Made by a program: the position numbers and the translations under genes. Positions 47,901-56,834 of a DNA stretch of 64,000 nt are shown here, piece by piece. How positions within the stretch are numbered: the first letter of the stretch is position 1; every line of letters begins with the position of its first letter. The DNA lies in assembly GCA_030142905.1 (NCBI GenBank), contig JASJOG010000069.1, forward strand, positions 675,001-739,000, written 5' to 3'. The notes beneath the pieces are model-generated. The model made no database searches and was not told where the DNA came from. It saw nothing but the letters and a program-made list of their open reading frames with translations. This DNA comes from Heliopora coerulea. Its lineage: Eukaryota; Cnidaria; Anthozoa; Scleralcyonacea; Helioporidae.

Positions 47901-50900
47901 ACGGCGACTCATGAAACTGTATTGCAGATTGAAGGTCCATGTTGTCAATGTAATTTATGCGGAGACGTAGAATACAAGGTATATATATATATGTATATTA
48001 GAATGCTTGAATTGACGTCTTGAACATACTTGAACGTCAGAACCACAACTTGTGTTTGGTATATGTATATTTGATGTTTGTCTCCTTTTATGCAGATCAG
48101 TAATGGATTAGTTAACTTCTTACTGCCAACAGAAAATGTTTTTGTCTTTTTATGCAATGTTTACTAAATCCTTTATTAGACACTATTATGCTTTTTTACA
48201 ACTTCATTAAGGCTGTCTTCCACTCCGCAAATTTTATGGGGCGAAACGGCATTTAATTCTTTGTGTAAATTGGATAGGTTTCTCATTCGATATAGTCGAG
48301 AGTCTATGAGAGAAAAGAAAAAGTCGCTTCGAGCGATAAAGTTTGCTTGGTGGAGGCCTTATTATACTCTAGCCAACGTCAGACAATTATACTCGTCGAG
48401 GAATGGGGTCTTGAAAAGATGCCAAATAAAGGGTTAATATCAAATATGAGTTACGTAGTCAAAGTAATACAAGTTAAAAACTTGAGAGATCAGGATGGCC
48501 ATGGGAATAAAGTTAAGGAGCGAGTGTTGTCATAGCTATTTCAAGTTCACCCAAACTTCCACTTATGACTCAGCTGTATGGGATTGTTATATATGAAAAA
48601 AATACCCCCATGTAAAATAATAAGTTGTTCTTTCCTTAAAATAACCTATAATTATTTTGTTATTTTCTGACACTAAATTGTATCCAAGGTTTATTCTATT
48701 ATGGCCCACTTTTGATTGTGTCTTCAGTTACACTCAGTTATTCGTTTCCAAGGATTGACTTAAACATAGGTCTAGTCATTCAAGGTTGAAGTGCTGGCGC
48801 TCATCCAGAGAATGGAACTAAGTGAATGCTCTCCTGAAGAACTTACCTCAGAAGATTTTTTCGATGTTTTTACGCATTATTATTAATTCTTTATAATAAT
48901 TACTATTATAATTGCCATGATTATACGGCTGAGCTCGTTTGGTCCGTCTGCAAAATGATGCAATACGTTTTGGACCAGCTAGTTTAGGGGGGGGGGGGGG
49001 GAAATATTCGAACTGATTTTAATGAAATTTAATGAGAATTAAGTATCTACATAGAAAACGTCCAGAAAATAGAATGTGCTGGGACAGTAGTGCTGCTTTA
49101 GTGTAAATCTAGGAGTATAAAAGTACGATAAGTGAATGTTTAACTGGTGGAAACAAGAAGCAAAATGAACAAGTTACGTGGTGAGGTAAATAGCAACACC
49201 TAAAAACGGAAACCCAGTTAAAAATACAAAATCTTCAGGCAAATACTTTCCTATACAGACCTCGTCCTCGGCTAAAAGTACGACTGATGTTGGCATAAAA
49301 TAACACACGAACCAAAACTCTTATTGCACCAATGATAATTTTTTGTGGAGCGAGGTCAGGTGACTTCATTCAGTAACGGATAATGAAGGGAAATTATATA
49401 CCTGGACTACGGCTTCTCCTAAGATATCAGCTACAGCGAGTGTCCGAAAAACGATGGTGTCATTAGAGGTCCTTTTACTCGTGGTGGATATCACTGACCT
49501 TTGAGGAAGAGAGTTACTACTCTATGACACCTGGACAGAAGGCTCGTTTGTGAAAGTTTCTTTACGCTTGGCCACTTTTCGTATCGATGATTTTCTCTCT
49601 CTCTTCAAGCTTCTGGTTGTGGTTTTTTAACTACCCACAAAAGAACTCGTTTGGAAGCCACTTTGTAAGTTTTCTTAATAAAATCCAAGAACCCATTTCG
49701 CTATTTCGTTTTATTTTCGTTATTAACTTTCAGTATATAGATGTTGATTTTTCCCGTTTCTGATGAAATGAGTCGAAATAACTGTTTCTCGCTAATAAAG
49801 AGATTAAAAAACAAGGTGTTTGTGGACAGGAACACTTCAAGCTATTTACTCGACGAATTAAAACATTCTTGGTAAATAACGGATTAAAAAGTGTCCATAT
49901 CGAGATTTGTAAGAAGGCTCAGTGAAAAAAGTTACGGAAATAAGCTTCATGTTTGTGGTTTTTCTTTGGAAAAACTTACAAAATAGTGTCAAATGGTTCA
50001 TGAGTGGGTAGTTTGGTAACAGACCTCAATGTGTACTTTAAAACGAGAAAAGTTGAACGTTTTGCAAAGCAGAAAATACGTAACAAAAACGTAGCGTAAA
50101 AAATCCTTTCTCAAACGAGCTTTCGTTCTAGTAGTAATCACAGAATAAATTATCAACTCTGTGGTAGTAATACGGTAGAAGGTCCTATGTCAGCGGTCGT
50201 CATCATGAGCAAAAAGACCTCCAATGACGCCTTCATTTTTCGGACACTTTAAGCAGGACCCGCAGTCCATTTATATGATAGAGGTCTGTGGTACGTCCCA
50301 ACTGCGACAGTGAGTTACATGAAATTTTAAGGGCGATTTCGACTGGGTGAAAAAAAGTGTTCGGGGTTTTCGTTTTTTGAGCCGATTGGCCAATACTTGT
50401 TGACACAAAATGTCGAGCGGAAAAGTTGATTCTTACTCAACATTTTCACAAAAGAATTGTTACCCGCGCGAGTTCTTTCCTTCTGGCGGGAATCGAACAC
50501 ATGACTCTGACAATCTAGTTTAGCGCTCTGCCGACTGATCTTCAATGGCCTTTGTCGAAACCATGTCCTTGATCGAGTTCTCCGCGTCTTAATCTTGATA
50601 CATTACAGTACAAGCAATATTTCACTCTGAACTGGGTTTATTTACATATAATACCACTAAATGAGGAGGGAAGAAGAATGGAAGATTTTATCAGTGACAG
50701 TTAATCATTCTTTGTGAAGAAGAGAAGTGTCAAAGCCATTGTATTTTAGTTATCACACATGAATGGTTGACTGTGTTTATTTGTAGGTTTTGTCCGCCGA
50801 CGGAAGCAGTCAAGTTGGAAAAATTGCCAAGCAGTGGTCAGGAATTGCCAGAGAAGCTTTCACTGATGCTGATAATTTTGGAATTACATGTAGGTTCAAT

Positions 50901-53900
50901 CGTTATAGTCAGCTGTAGCTTTGGTGATATTCTAACGTTTGGTGCAATTTTTGTGACATCTTCATATTACTTGATTTTGGCGTTAGTGTTGCCCAAATAC
51001 TTTCGTAGAATTTTTCCCGGAATTGCTAACAGCGTAACATGCACAGAGAAATTGAAAGACCTAGTACCATGAAACTATGTTTGAATAACCTAGTCTCGCA
51101 GGGCGTTGTGGGATGAATGTAAACAGAATTATCTTGTAATTGAAGAACCAGGCGGAAAACGTATTCTAATGATGAAAATCAAGGCCCAGCAAAAAATTCT
51201 TAAGACAGGCATATTTGTGTCAAAAGGTTTATTAAGATCTAACGTTTCGTTGCTTAAGACGCAACATCATCAGAGAATGAGACATAATACGATGAGACAA
51301 TCACTGAAATATCATTACATAGCTAATTAGCATAAATTTGAGAGGAAATAGGAAGTGATGAGATGTCAGAGGTGGCGAAGAGGGTAAAGGCAATCAGAAT
51401 AAGGAGAGAGGAATTGAGCTTGATTGAGAGTTGCGGGTAGGATTGAGTTTGTGGATGAGTAAGCTTTCTCTGATGAAGAGTTCATGAGTGAAAGATGAAG
51501 AGGAGTGAGAGAGGATGGTGAAATCATCTGATGTAGTGGGATGGCCAGTGTCGTGGTGATGTGATAGAATGTTTGTTAGGTACGGGCGAAAATTTGTTGT
51601 CTAAAAAATGGCGAATACAATTTTCGCCCGTACCTAAAGTTTCCCTTGCACCTAAAAAGATCATGTACTTCTGCCTTCCCTTCACTGGACAACACAGCCT
51701 CCAAATTCGAACACAAATTCGTAAGCTTTGCTCACATGCCTTCCCTCATATTTCTATTCGTTTTGTTTTCCGTCCGTCGCTCCGCCTAGCACACTTCTTT
51801 TCTTTTAAGGACAGGATACCCAACGGTCTAAAATCTCGTGTTGTGTATCTTTTTAAGTGTCGATGCTGTAATGCCTCGTATGTAGGCCAAACAAGCCGAC
51901 TTCTCGACACACGGATTGCTGATCACTTGGGTATCTCAGCCCTTACTGGCAAAGAGCGTGCTAACCCCTCCACAACAAACATTCTATCACATCACCACGA
52001 CACTGGCCATCCCACTACATCAGATGATTTCACCATCCTCTCTCACTCCTCTTCATCTTTCACTCATGAACTCCTCATCAGAGAAAGCTTACTCATCCAC
52101 AAACTCAATCCTACCCGCAACTCTCAATCAAGCTCAATTCCTCTCTCCTTATTCTGATTGCCTTTACCCTCTTCGCCACCTCTGACATCTCATCACTTCC
52201 TATTTCCTCTCAAATTTATGCTAATTAGCTATGTAATGATATTTCAGTGATTGTCTCATCGTATTATGTCTCATTCTCTGATGATGTTGCGTCTTAAGCA
52301 ACGAAACGTTAGATCTTAATAAACCTTTTGACACAAATATGCCTGTCTTAAGAATTTTTTGCTGGGCCTTGATTTTCATTATTAGAATTATCTTGTTCAT
52401 ACATGGGTATGAACGCATGCTCTACGTCAGTCCTGACATCAGGTCTGTTCAGAAGATCGTAGCGATCCTTGATGTCACCATGACCACAACTGAGGTAATC
52501 ATTACTGTTACATGTGTCAGCATATACCTCGCAGGTGAATAGTGTTTTTGCACAATCTGATTGGTTCTTCTGTATCAGAATATCCTGCTCTATTCACCTC
52601 CGAGCAAAACAAAATGGCTCCCTGTTTTGTTTCAGTTGCGTAAGAAGAAATTCTATTAATAAATGAAGTCCTATTTCCAGACAATACCAAAAAGGCAACG
52701 AAATTTGCCAGTAAAGTAATCAGGGGTATGGTTTGTTTTTTTTAACCTTTTTTGCGGTAAATACACTCGGGTTGTGTTCAAAATGTTTTACTTACAAATT
52801 ACCAGTGGCTGACAGAATGACTTTTCGCAACATTGTTTTAAAGAATTAAAAAACATTATGTATTCGAAAGCAATTATGCGAGGTATATGCTGAAACAATT
52901 ATTCACCTCAGTGTCGGTGAATAGTCTTTATATTTACCTCACTGCTTTGCGGCTCGTTAAATATCCAACATTATTACGCATTGGTGTTACGGGTTGTGTA
53001 GAAATATTGCATGGCCGGTTACATCATACCTGTTGAATCGAGGCCAACATATAAACCAGAATATTTTGTTTAAGCTATTGGTTTATCTCATCAGTTCTTA
53101 TATACAAACTGCAACAGTTCTGTCTATCACATCAAACTGAAAGAGCATTGACAAACTAACAGATGAACGCGTTTGAACATGTTGCCATGGGTATTCTTCA
53201 AATTAGTTTGAATTCAGCTATGTTAATTAAAACTCGGTTTCATCGAACTACTTTGTTGTTTTCCAACAGAGTCTTCGGTTTTCCCCTGTGTTTTCGACTG
53301 GCTTGAATAAATTCTAACGACATTGTTCACATGTTACAGTAAATCTGACTTGACTATGTACTTGGTACTGGTACGTATTTATTTTAATGGAAGGAAAGCA
53401 TTTGAGTGTCGTTAGCAAGTTTTGTTTCACGCAAGATCTGCAAAAACTGTCAATATTAGATTCGTGCTCAGATTTTGGAAACCATTTCTCAAGCTATCAT
53501 GTGATCCTGCCTAGTTGTGGAACTGAACCTAGCTGCTCTTCGTCTACTTCAGGGTCCTTGCTCTATAATGGTCAGTTATTTTCTTAAAATCCTGGTGTGT
53601 ACTTCGGCAACGTCGCTTATGTATGACACTCAAAAATGCTTCTTCTAAACCCTTGTGTTGGATATTTTAAAAATATGACTCAAATACATACGTGAATTTC
53701 TCAGCAAGCGTACAAAAATACTCATTTTAAACAGGTTACTGCGTGATTCATTTAGTTATATGTGTTTTAGGTACACGCACCAAAAATATCAATGCCCGGC
53801 CACCATAAACAAGATCTATATTATAACATTTTGAATTTGTCAACAATATTATTTCTTATAGTTCCCATGGATCTTGATGTAAAAGTGAAGGCTACTGTCC

Positions 53901-54542
53901 TGGGTGCTGCCTTTTTAATCGTTAGTATCCAGTTAATGGTAGTTTTATTGATGGTTTGTTTGAAGTCTTGGTTAGTTGTATGAAATGTTTTAAAAATGAG
54001 CGCAGTCTGTACGACAAAAATGACGTAAAATGGGGATTTTTCTGGGGTTTTTTTACCTCAAATTAACGAGAACGTGTGGCTTAAATATGATAAAGTTATC
54101 ATTTAATAAAATAAAAAAAAAAATACTGATTGTGATCAAAAAAAAATTATCAGCACCGGCTCTGAAAGTCACAAGTATAAAAACCGCGTGTAACTACTGG
54201 TGAAGATATTCTTTTAATAACTATTAATCAAAGAATGACTTGTCACTTTTATCCTGAATTACCAATGTCCCGTGCTTTTTTTATTTATGATTACGTATGT
54301 ATGTTGAAAACCCCCAGAAATTTAGATTGCGAAAGTTGAACTTGCGAAAGCCTTTCCATTTGAGATATTTCAGGTCCCCGATCTCGTAATCTCCCATGAG
54401 TATTTTCCCATCGTTTTATTATCATAGTTACATTCTGTAAGAAGTGCGAGGTAGATTTTTCTAATTTTATTTAATGTTTTTGTTTTCTCAGGATTTTATG
54501 TTCTTCGAGGAATCACAGAAACGAGATGATTATAGTAACTAG
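32624..54542 (+). CDS. PLSCR: Phospholipid scramblase, complete, eight exons, 318 aa
   Basis: Ca2+-linked scramblase family protein of the plasma membrane. Exons: 32624-32852, 37764-37895, 43638-43715, 45082-45274, 47867-47978, 50787-50889, 53862-53920, 54492-54542; 957 bp, all phases consistent, all introns GT-AG. Residues 1-76: Pro/Gln/Tyr-rich tail with GYPPQQx repeats (SH3/WW-ligand type). 77-120: [20 protein letters not shown]. 121-146: [20 protein letters not shown]. 147-210: CCTRNICGP and the Cys cluster CSACCFPCC (183-191), the palmitoylation site of mammalian PLSCR1. 211-248: [20 protein letters not shown]. 275-286: [12 protein letters not shown], the EF-hand-like Ca2+ loop. 290-309: C-terminal hydrophobic helix [16 protein letters not shown]. 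Length equals human PLSCR1 (318 aa). Which PLSCR paralogue it matches best cannot be told here. Confidence 0.96.
33339..33515. mobile_element. MITE with GATAGAAACATG ends
   Basis: Inverted ends GATAGAAACATG (33339-33350) and CATGTTTCTATC (33504-33515). The left arm (ATTTTCAACTGGAAAAATGC, TTAGTGAG) is similar to the right arm of the foldback element at 21578-21688, so both belong to one family. In PLSCR intron 1. Confidence 0.55.
33516..37763 (+). other. PLSCR intron 1, remainder
   Basis: About 4.2 kb of AT-rich sequence. Short (ATTC)n run at 35425-35461 and a 13-base A run near 36906. No coding exon or transposon ends recognised. Confidence 0.55.
35425..35461. repeat. (ATTC)n microsatellite
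   Basis: About nine ATTC units with one interruption (CATACATT). Confidence 0.9.
37764..37895 (+). CDS. PLSCR: PLSCR exon 2
   Basis: Acceptor tttgtatag, donor gtaata. Encodes [20 protein letters not shown] then [20 protein letters not shown] and LLE; enters phase 1, leaves phase 1. [13 protein letters not shown] is a family hallmark. Confidence 0.95.
38745..39569. mobile_element. Tc1/mariner-type non-autonomous element (825 bp)
   Basis: Perfect 22-bp inverted ends beginning TACCGTAGAATTCCGAAAGT at 38745 and mirrored to 39569, with TA at both edges. Inside each end stand several direct copies of a 17-bp unit near CCGAAAGTAGCGGCCCC (about 38760-38885 and 39477-39545), probably transposase-binding repeats. 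Internal frames are short and unrecognised. In PLSCR intron 2. Confidence 0.85.
40427..40778. mobile_element. hAT-type MITE (352 bp) with 8-bp target duplication
   Basis: Ends CAAGGGTGGACTA and, reversed, CAACGGCGGATTA. Flanks CTTGTGTT (40419-40426) and CTTGTGCT (40779-40786). GGCCCTGGGCC and CGGGGCCCCATGAA blocks relate it to 19415-19593 and 26138-27077. Confidence 0.82.
41034..41166 (-). mobile_element. tRNA-derived SINE, minus copy of an inverted pair
   Basis: On the minus strand: TGAGTCTCGGTTGCTCAATG, GTTAGAGCGTCTCACCGGTC (A-box head), then GGTTTCGGGTTCGATCCCCG (intact B box GTTCGATCC), TCTGGGGCTCAGAAATCA and a 3' body ending TTTATCTGTCTTAA. It lacks the fold and CCA-end context of a functional tRNA, so called SINE. 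Confidence 0.75.
41332..41463 (+). mobile_element. tRNA-derived SINE, plus copy of an inverted pair
   Basis: Near-identical mirror of 41034-41166: TGAGTCTCGGTAGCTCAATG, GTTAGAGCGTCTCAACGGTC and B box GGTTCCATTCC (one change from GGTTCGATTCC). Together with flanking GCACATATATGTCGAACTCG the pair forms inverted arms of about 165 bp around a 100-bp loop. Confidence 0.75.
41760..42245 (+). mobile_element. Non-LTR retrotransposon RT fragment (motif C to thumb)
   Basis: Frames give [20 protein letters not shown] with TN (altered xFADDT catalytic box, first D kept), then [20 protein letters not shown] and IIGSRQ, then after a frameshift [20 protein letters not shown] and HLSKMVSKE. This is the order of CR1/L2-type RT ends: DDT, NKLSLNxxKTExMIIGSRQ, KxLGVxIDExLTWxxHI. 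One frame break near 42030. In PLSCR intron 2. Confidence 0.88.
42246..43637 (+). other. PLSCR intron 2, right part
   Basis: No gene or repeat recognised. Confidence 0.45.
43638..43715 (+). CDS. PLSCR: PLSCR exon 3
   Basis: Acceptor gcgtcacag, donor gtgagt. Encodes (A)[18 protein letters not shown] then QVYFASE; phase 1 to phase 1. TGFETNNxYxVxNSLGQxVY is a scramblase signature. Confidence 0.95.
43851..43883 (-). other. Hammerhead-like core
   Basis: Minus strand: CTTGATAAAGCGGTAGGACC then CCGAAACATCGAAC. A stem-loop between a CTTGATA box and CCGAAAC resembles the conserved core of retroelement hammerheads with one inserted base. It is followed by an A/T-rich tail and closely resembles 13590-13624. 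Confidence 0.4.
44912..45000. repeat. (TA)n / GTATATAT microsatellite
   Basis: CATATATATATATATATATA grading into GTATATATATATGTATAT and TATGTATG units. Confidence 0.9.
45082..45274 (+). CDS. PLSCR: PLSCR exon 4 (cysteine cluster)
   Basis: Acceptor tttttaattag, donor gtaaga. Encodes [59 protein letters not shown]; enters phase 1, leaves phase 2 (AA of a Lys codon). Confidence 0.96.
45371..46047 (+). repeat. Direct duplication of about 275 bp, offset 403 bp
   Basis: 45371-45646 recurs at 45774-46047 with few changes: AGAATGGGCGAACAGCCGAC, GGCCGAAAGGCC, AAAAGGGGAGATGTCATATA, AATCAGAAACAGGGCAACTT, CGGGAAACGCCGATTTTTAA, CTTGCTCGGAGTATTGACRA. A third partial echo (AGAAGATGTCTCCTAATAAG) lies between the copies, and a 29-bp unit around TTCAGATTGAGTATTGATTT is tandemly doubled at 46028-46080. 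In PLSCR intron 4. Confidence 0.85.
46081..46562. mobile_element. Tc1/mariner-type MITE (482 bp)
   Basis: Inverted ends TACCGTAAAAATTCGAA at 46081 and mirrored to 46562, TA at both edges. Subterminal repeats around GTGGGCGCTTATTCGA occur near both ends. No transposase. It shares the first seven bases TACCGTA with the element at 38745-39569. Confidence 0.85.
46563..47866 (+). other. PLSCR intron 4, right part
   Basis: Nothing recognised. Two overlapping frames near 46897-47215 lack any known motif. Confidence 0.45.
47867..47978 (+). CDS. PLSCR: PLSCR exon 5
   Basis: Acceptor gttttatgaag, donor gtatat. Encodes (K)[37 protein letters not shown]; phase 2 in, phase 0 out. A GT inside (PRY|A) and an AG before IEGP could mimic an intron, but reading through gives the full family sequence. 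Confidence 0.93.
48987..49001 (+). repeat. 15-base G homopolymer
   Basis: Uninterrupted run of 15 G in PLSCR intron 5; a length this high is prone to assembly error. A second G run of about 11 lies at 45737-45747. Confidence 0.9.
49395..49690 (+). repeat. Dispersed repeat R, copy 2
   Basis: Same blocks as 19278-19750 without the hAT insertion: CAGCGAGTGTCCGAAAAACG, GAGGTCCTTTTACTCGTGG, GACAGAAGGCTCGTT, CTTCTGGTTGTGG, AACTACCCACAAAAGAACTC, GTTTGGAAGCCACTT. Confidence 0.8.
50175..50295 (-). repeat. Dispersed repeat R, copy 3 (5' part)
   Basis: Minus strand: CACAGACCTCTATCATATAA, ATGGACTGCGGGTCCTGCTT, AGTGTCCGAAAAATGAAGG and GGAGGTCTTTTTGCTC align with 19262-19370 near the RNF7 start. Inverted relative to copy 2, 500 bp away. 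Confidence 0.65.
50470..50552 (-). mobile_element. tRNA-derived SINE head
   Basis: Minus strand: GATCAGTCGGCAGAGCGCTA (A-box-like) and TGTTCGATTCCCGCCAGAAG (B box GTTCGATTCC), 32 bases apart. The acceptor stem does not pair, so it is not a working tRNA gene. Confidence 0.6.
50787..50889 (+). CDS. PLSCR: PLSCR exon 6
   Basis: Acceptor tttatttgtag, donor gtaggt. Encodes [20 protein letters not shown] then [14 protein letters not shown]; phase 0 in, phase 1 out. Carries the start of the Ca2+ loop. The longer frame over this site is a shadow. Confidence 0.95.
51561..52157 (+). CDS. Penelope-like element: RT C-terminal end and GIY-YIG endonuclease
   Basis: Open frame of 198 codons without stops. 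The true coding part probably begins after about residue 20, since the first residues come from the inverted arm. [20 protein letters not shown] then [20 protein letters not shown]: VVYxFxCxxCxxxYVGQTxR is the GIY-YIG core as it appears in Penelope elements, with the CxC..C zinc-like pattern. Next [59 protein letters not shown] and a C terminus SSSIPLSLF. Catalytic Tyr, Arg and the Glu of LLIRESLLI are visible. The RT palm (YxDD) is absent, so the element is 5'-truncated and not mobile by itself. Confidence 0.88.
   Translation: MIECLLGTGENLLSKKWRIQFSPVPKVSLAPKKIMYFCLPFTGQHSLQIRTQIRKLCSHAFPHISIRFVFRPSLRLAHFFSFKDRIPNGLKSRVVYLFKCRCCNASYVGQTSRLLDTRIADHLGISALTGKERANPSTTNILSHHHDTGHPTTSDDFTILSHSSSSFTHELLIRESLLIHKLNPTRNSQSSSIPLSLF
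52278..52309 (+). ncRNA. Hammerhead-ribozyme-like core of the Penelope element
   Basis: CTGATGA, stem GTTGC, loop GTCTTAA, stem GCAAC, then GAAACGT. Matches CUGANGA / stem II / GAAA, apart from one extra T before stem II. Stems I and III are not obvious by eye, so activity is not claimed. The mirror copy sits at 51241-51273 on the minus strand. Confidence 0.5.
52396..53861 (+). other. PLSCR intron 6, right part
   Basis: Nothing recognised. Confidence 0.45.
53862..53920 (+). CDS. PLSCR: PLSCR exon 7
   Basis: Acceptor tttcttatag, donor gttagt. Encodes (F)[19 protein letters not shown]; phase 1 in, phase 0 out. Completes the Ca2+ loop and starts the C-terminal hydrophobic helix. Confidence 0.95.
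54492..54542 (+). CDS. PLSCR: PLSCR exon 8 (terminal)
   Basis: Acceptor tgttttctcag; encodes [16 protein letters not shown] and ends TAG 54540-54542. DFMFFE is the conserved scramblase C-terminal motif. Confidence 0.95.
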   Translation, partial: DFMFFEESQKRDDYSN

Positions 54543-54954
54543 GCCTATATTCAAGATAGAAAGGCCTTCTAAAGTTGGAGATGAGCGACCAGCTTATCTT
54601 AGCACTTAAAACAGAAAACGAGATTGTATTCATAATCTGAAAATGATTAATAAGATAGAGGCTCTGTAGTCAGTGCCCGTACCTATTGGGAAAGTTCCCT
54701 CGATTCAGTAATTGAATTGGGAATCCTATTTTCCAAACAACTTTGTTTTTATTTGGATTCTAGGGGTGGCGTAGCGCAACTTTCCTACAGCTTAAAGGTA
54801 ATAATCGTACTTTCCAAACTCTGAGTCACTGATACGTTCCGAGATATTGCTTGAATTTTTTTCTTATTTCCGTATTTCACTATTATTGCCTAGGTCTTTT
54901 CATTGTTCGCGATGTTTTCCTTGTTATTTACATGTAACTGGTGGGTCAGGTGAA

Positions 54955-55641
54955 GTATACGCCACCCTGTGGTTGTATTCTTTACCGCGTATTCATTGCG
55001 GTAAAGAATTCTCCACCCGCACCCACGATCACAACCCGGCGAACAAGTGACTCATATTGCGAACTGATCAAACGGCCAAAACAACACGCCAAACATAGAA
55101 ATACGACATGCCGTAACGTTACTGCCAATTATAAAACAACACATCGCAGCAGGGACAGTGGTTGCTATTCCGACCAGTGGCATTCATGCAACAAAGTGGG
55201 CGCTTTGCCAGGGATGACCCACGGAACTGTTAACCATTCACTTTTCTTGGTTGACCCTGTCACAGGTACTCATACGCAGAAGGTGGAATCCATTTGAAAT
55301 AGAGTCAAAGTTAAACTAAAGAGGATGAAAGGAGTGGAGAAAGTTATGCTGCCGGGCTATCTCGATGAATTAATGTGGTGAAAGCGTGCAGGAAACAGCA
55401 AGTTTGAGGGAGGCGGTCTTGGATGAAAATGCACGGCAGTATGTTGTGTAAATTTCCATACACACCAAAACCGGTTCCTTTTGGAACGAACAGAGAATTC
55501 GAAAGTTAATAGCAATCAACACTAGAAATTCTCTATTTGTTTTAATCGTTTAAATAAATGGTTTTTTGGCATGGTTGTGGCGTATACATAAGCACACGGT
55601 AAAATATATGCCACTTGAGGGCAAGGGGTGGCGTATACTTA
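54955..55641 (+). mobile_element. Merlin/ISXO2-type DNA transposon relic
   Basis: Between 15-bp inverted ends AAGTATACGCCACCC (54955) and GGGTGGCGTATACTT (ends 55641). A plus-strand frame 55157-55400 reads SDQWHSCNKVGALPGMTHGT, VNHSLFLVDPVTGTHTQKVE, then a stop, NRVKVKLKRMKG and LPGYLDELMW, a stop and KRAG. SDxWxxYNxV..GxxHxTVNHSxxFVDPxTGxHTQxxExxWxxxKxKLKRMxG..LxxYLDEFMW is the DDE end of ISXO2/Merlin transposases. The N-terminal half is scrambled. No clear target duplication found. Confidence 0.8.
54977..55009. repeat. Perfect 12-bp hairpin
   Basis: ATTCTTTACCGC, nine-base loop, GCGGTAAAGAAT, just inside the left end of the Merlin-type relic. Confidence 0.75.
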
Positions 55642-56610
55642 GCCTGATCCTTACTGATTTTCTTCCTGCTTCGAAAATAAGAGAGAAGTAAGAAGGCAAT
55701 ACAATACTTAGTGATAGTTCAAGTTAAATTACACCAAAATACTGATTGTCGAGCAGTTCAATTCCGGTAGTATCAACTTCCGCAATTTCGTGAATTAAAA
55801 TTTCACATTCAAAATAATAATCAGAACAGTTTTAGCTGTCAAAACCTTACTGGCAGCAAGCCCCGATCACAGGGACCTCCATAAAAAAAATATCTTTAAT
55901 TCTGTGTAAGTATTAATAACTTAAAACTACCAATAGATCTTCATGTATTTATATTGTTTGTTTAGTTTAAAACAATTTAGCAGTTGTTTTAAAACACTAG
56001 TAAATATTTTTATGTAACAAGAAACATACTAATACCGCGTCGACCGTAATGAAGCGAGACAGTTTTTCGACTTTAGTCAAAGATGGAGATCATGATATCA
56101 GTATAATTTTTCATGTGATACTCAAGATACATCCCAAAATCTATTTTTTGAGTGGATGAGGGAGTGCCCAATTGTCCTGTTCTAGTGGCAAAGTGATGAA
56201 TGTCTGAAGAACTACATATTAATTTTAAGTTTCACTCAGATCAAAACGTTTTAGTGTGGATAGATTACAGACTCCATGGCATTTTGGAAGCATTTTAGGT
56301 ACTTAATATTTCTTGAGTTTCTCCCCCTCCTAGTTTCTGCAAAACAACACTACTAAGAATTAATGAGGAGCATTTTGAATTTTACATTTGTGAAAAGAAA
56401 CATCTTGCATGTTTTTCTGTTCATAAGTGTCAAGCTATCCACTCACCAATTTCAAGAAATATTGTTCCAACTAGTCATAGCCCACATTCATATACCAGTG
56501 AAATGTTTTACTGAATTCAACACATTAAGTCAACAAAACATCTAAAGCCACGATGAATGGATCAGACCATAAATTGATGTGATGCTGTTGTCAAATACAT
56601 ACCAGTATAT
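55642..56610. other. Intergenic, nothing recognised
   Basis: No gene or repeat seen between the Merlin-type relic and the (GGAT)n run. Confidence 0.45.
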
Positions 56611-56611
56611 A

Positions 56612-56654
56612 CATGGATGGGTGGATGGATGGATGGATGGATGGATGGATGGAT
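56612..56654. repeat. (GGAT)n microsatellite
   Basis: About ten GGAT units with one variant at the left. Confidence 0.95.
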
Positions 56655-56834
56655 GCTCAAGAAAAGTTTAACCAGCAACATAATGATCATTAATGCTAGC
56701 ATCAGCAAGTCTGGACAGCTGTTTTGTAGTCAGCATACTGTAATAGTTGTTGGTATGTTAGCACATCCAAAAACTTAAGGCAAAGATAACTGACAGTAAT
56801 TAACCCATCAAGGGGCCAAGTATGCCCTTTGTAA

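Larger units (their letters stand above)
51137..52383 (+). mobile_element. Penelope-like element in foldback arrangement
   Basis: Flanked by a perfect 12-bp direct repeat AGAATTATCTTG (51125-51136, 52384-52395), taken as the target duplication. About 51165-51570 is the reverse complement of 51970-52375, giving inverted arms of about 400 bp. Near the centre GGTACGGGCGAAAAT and ATTTTCGCCCGTACC also pair, so the left copy is an internally deleted inverted copy of the right. Inverted partial copies of this sort are typical of Penelope-like elements. Each arm has a hammerhead-like core (51241-51273 minus, 52278-52309 plus). In PLSCR intron 6. Confidence 0.85.

Noticed and set aside
47888..47928. 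Possible tiny intron splitting scramblase exon 5 (GT after CCAAG, AG before ATTGAAGG)
   Set aside because: Reading through keeps the frame and supplies the family's conserved segment before IEGP; 40 bp is also too short for an animal intron.
50470..50545. Possible tRNA gene on the minus strand
   Set aside because: A and B boxes present but no acceptor-stem pairing; typical of tRNA-derived SINE heads.
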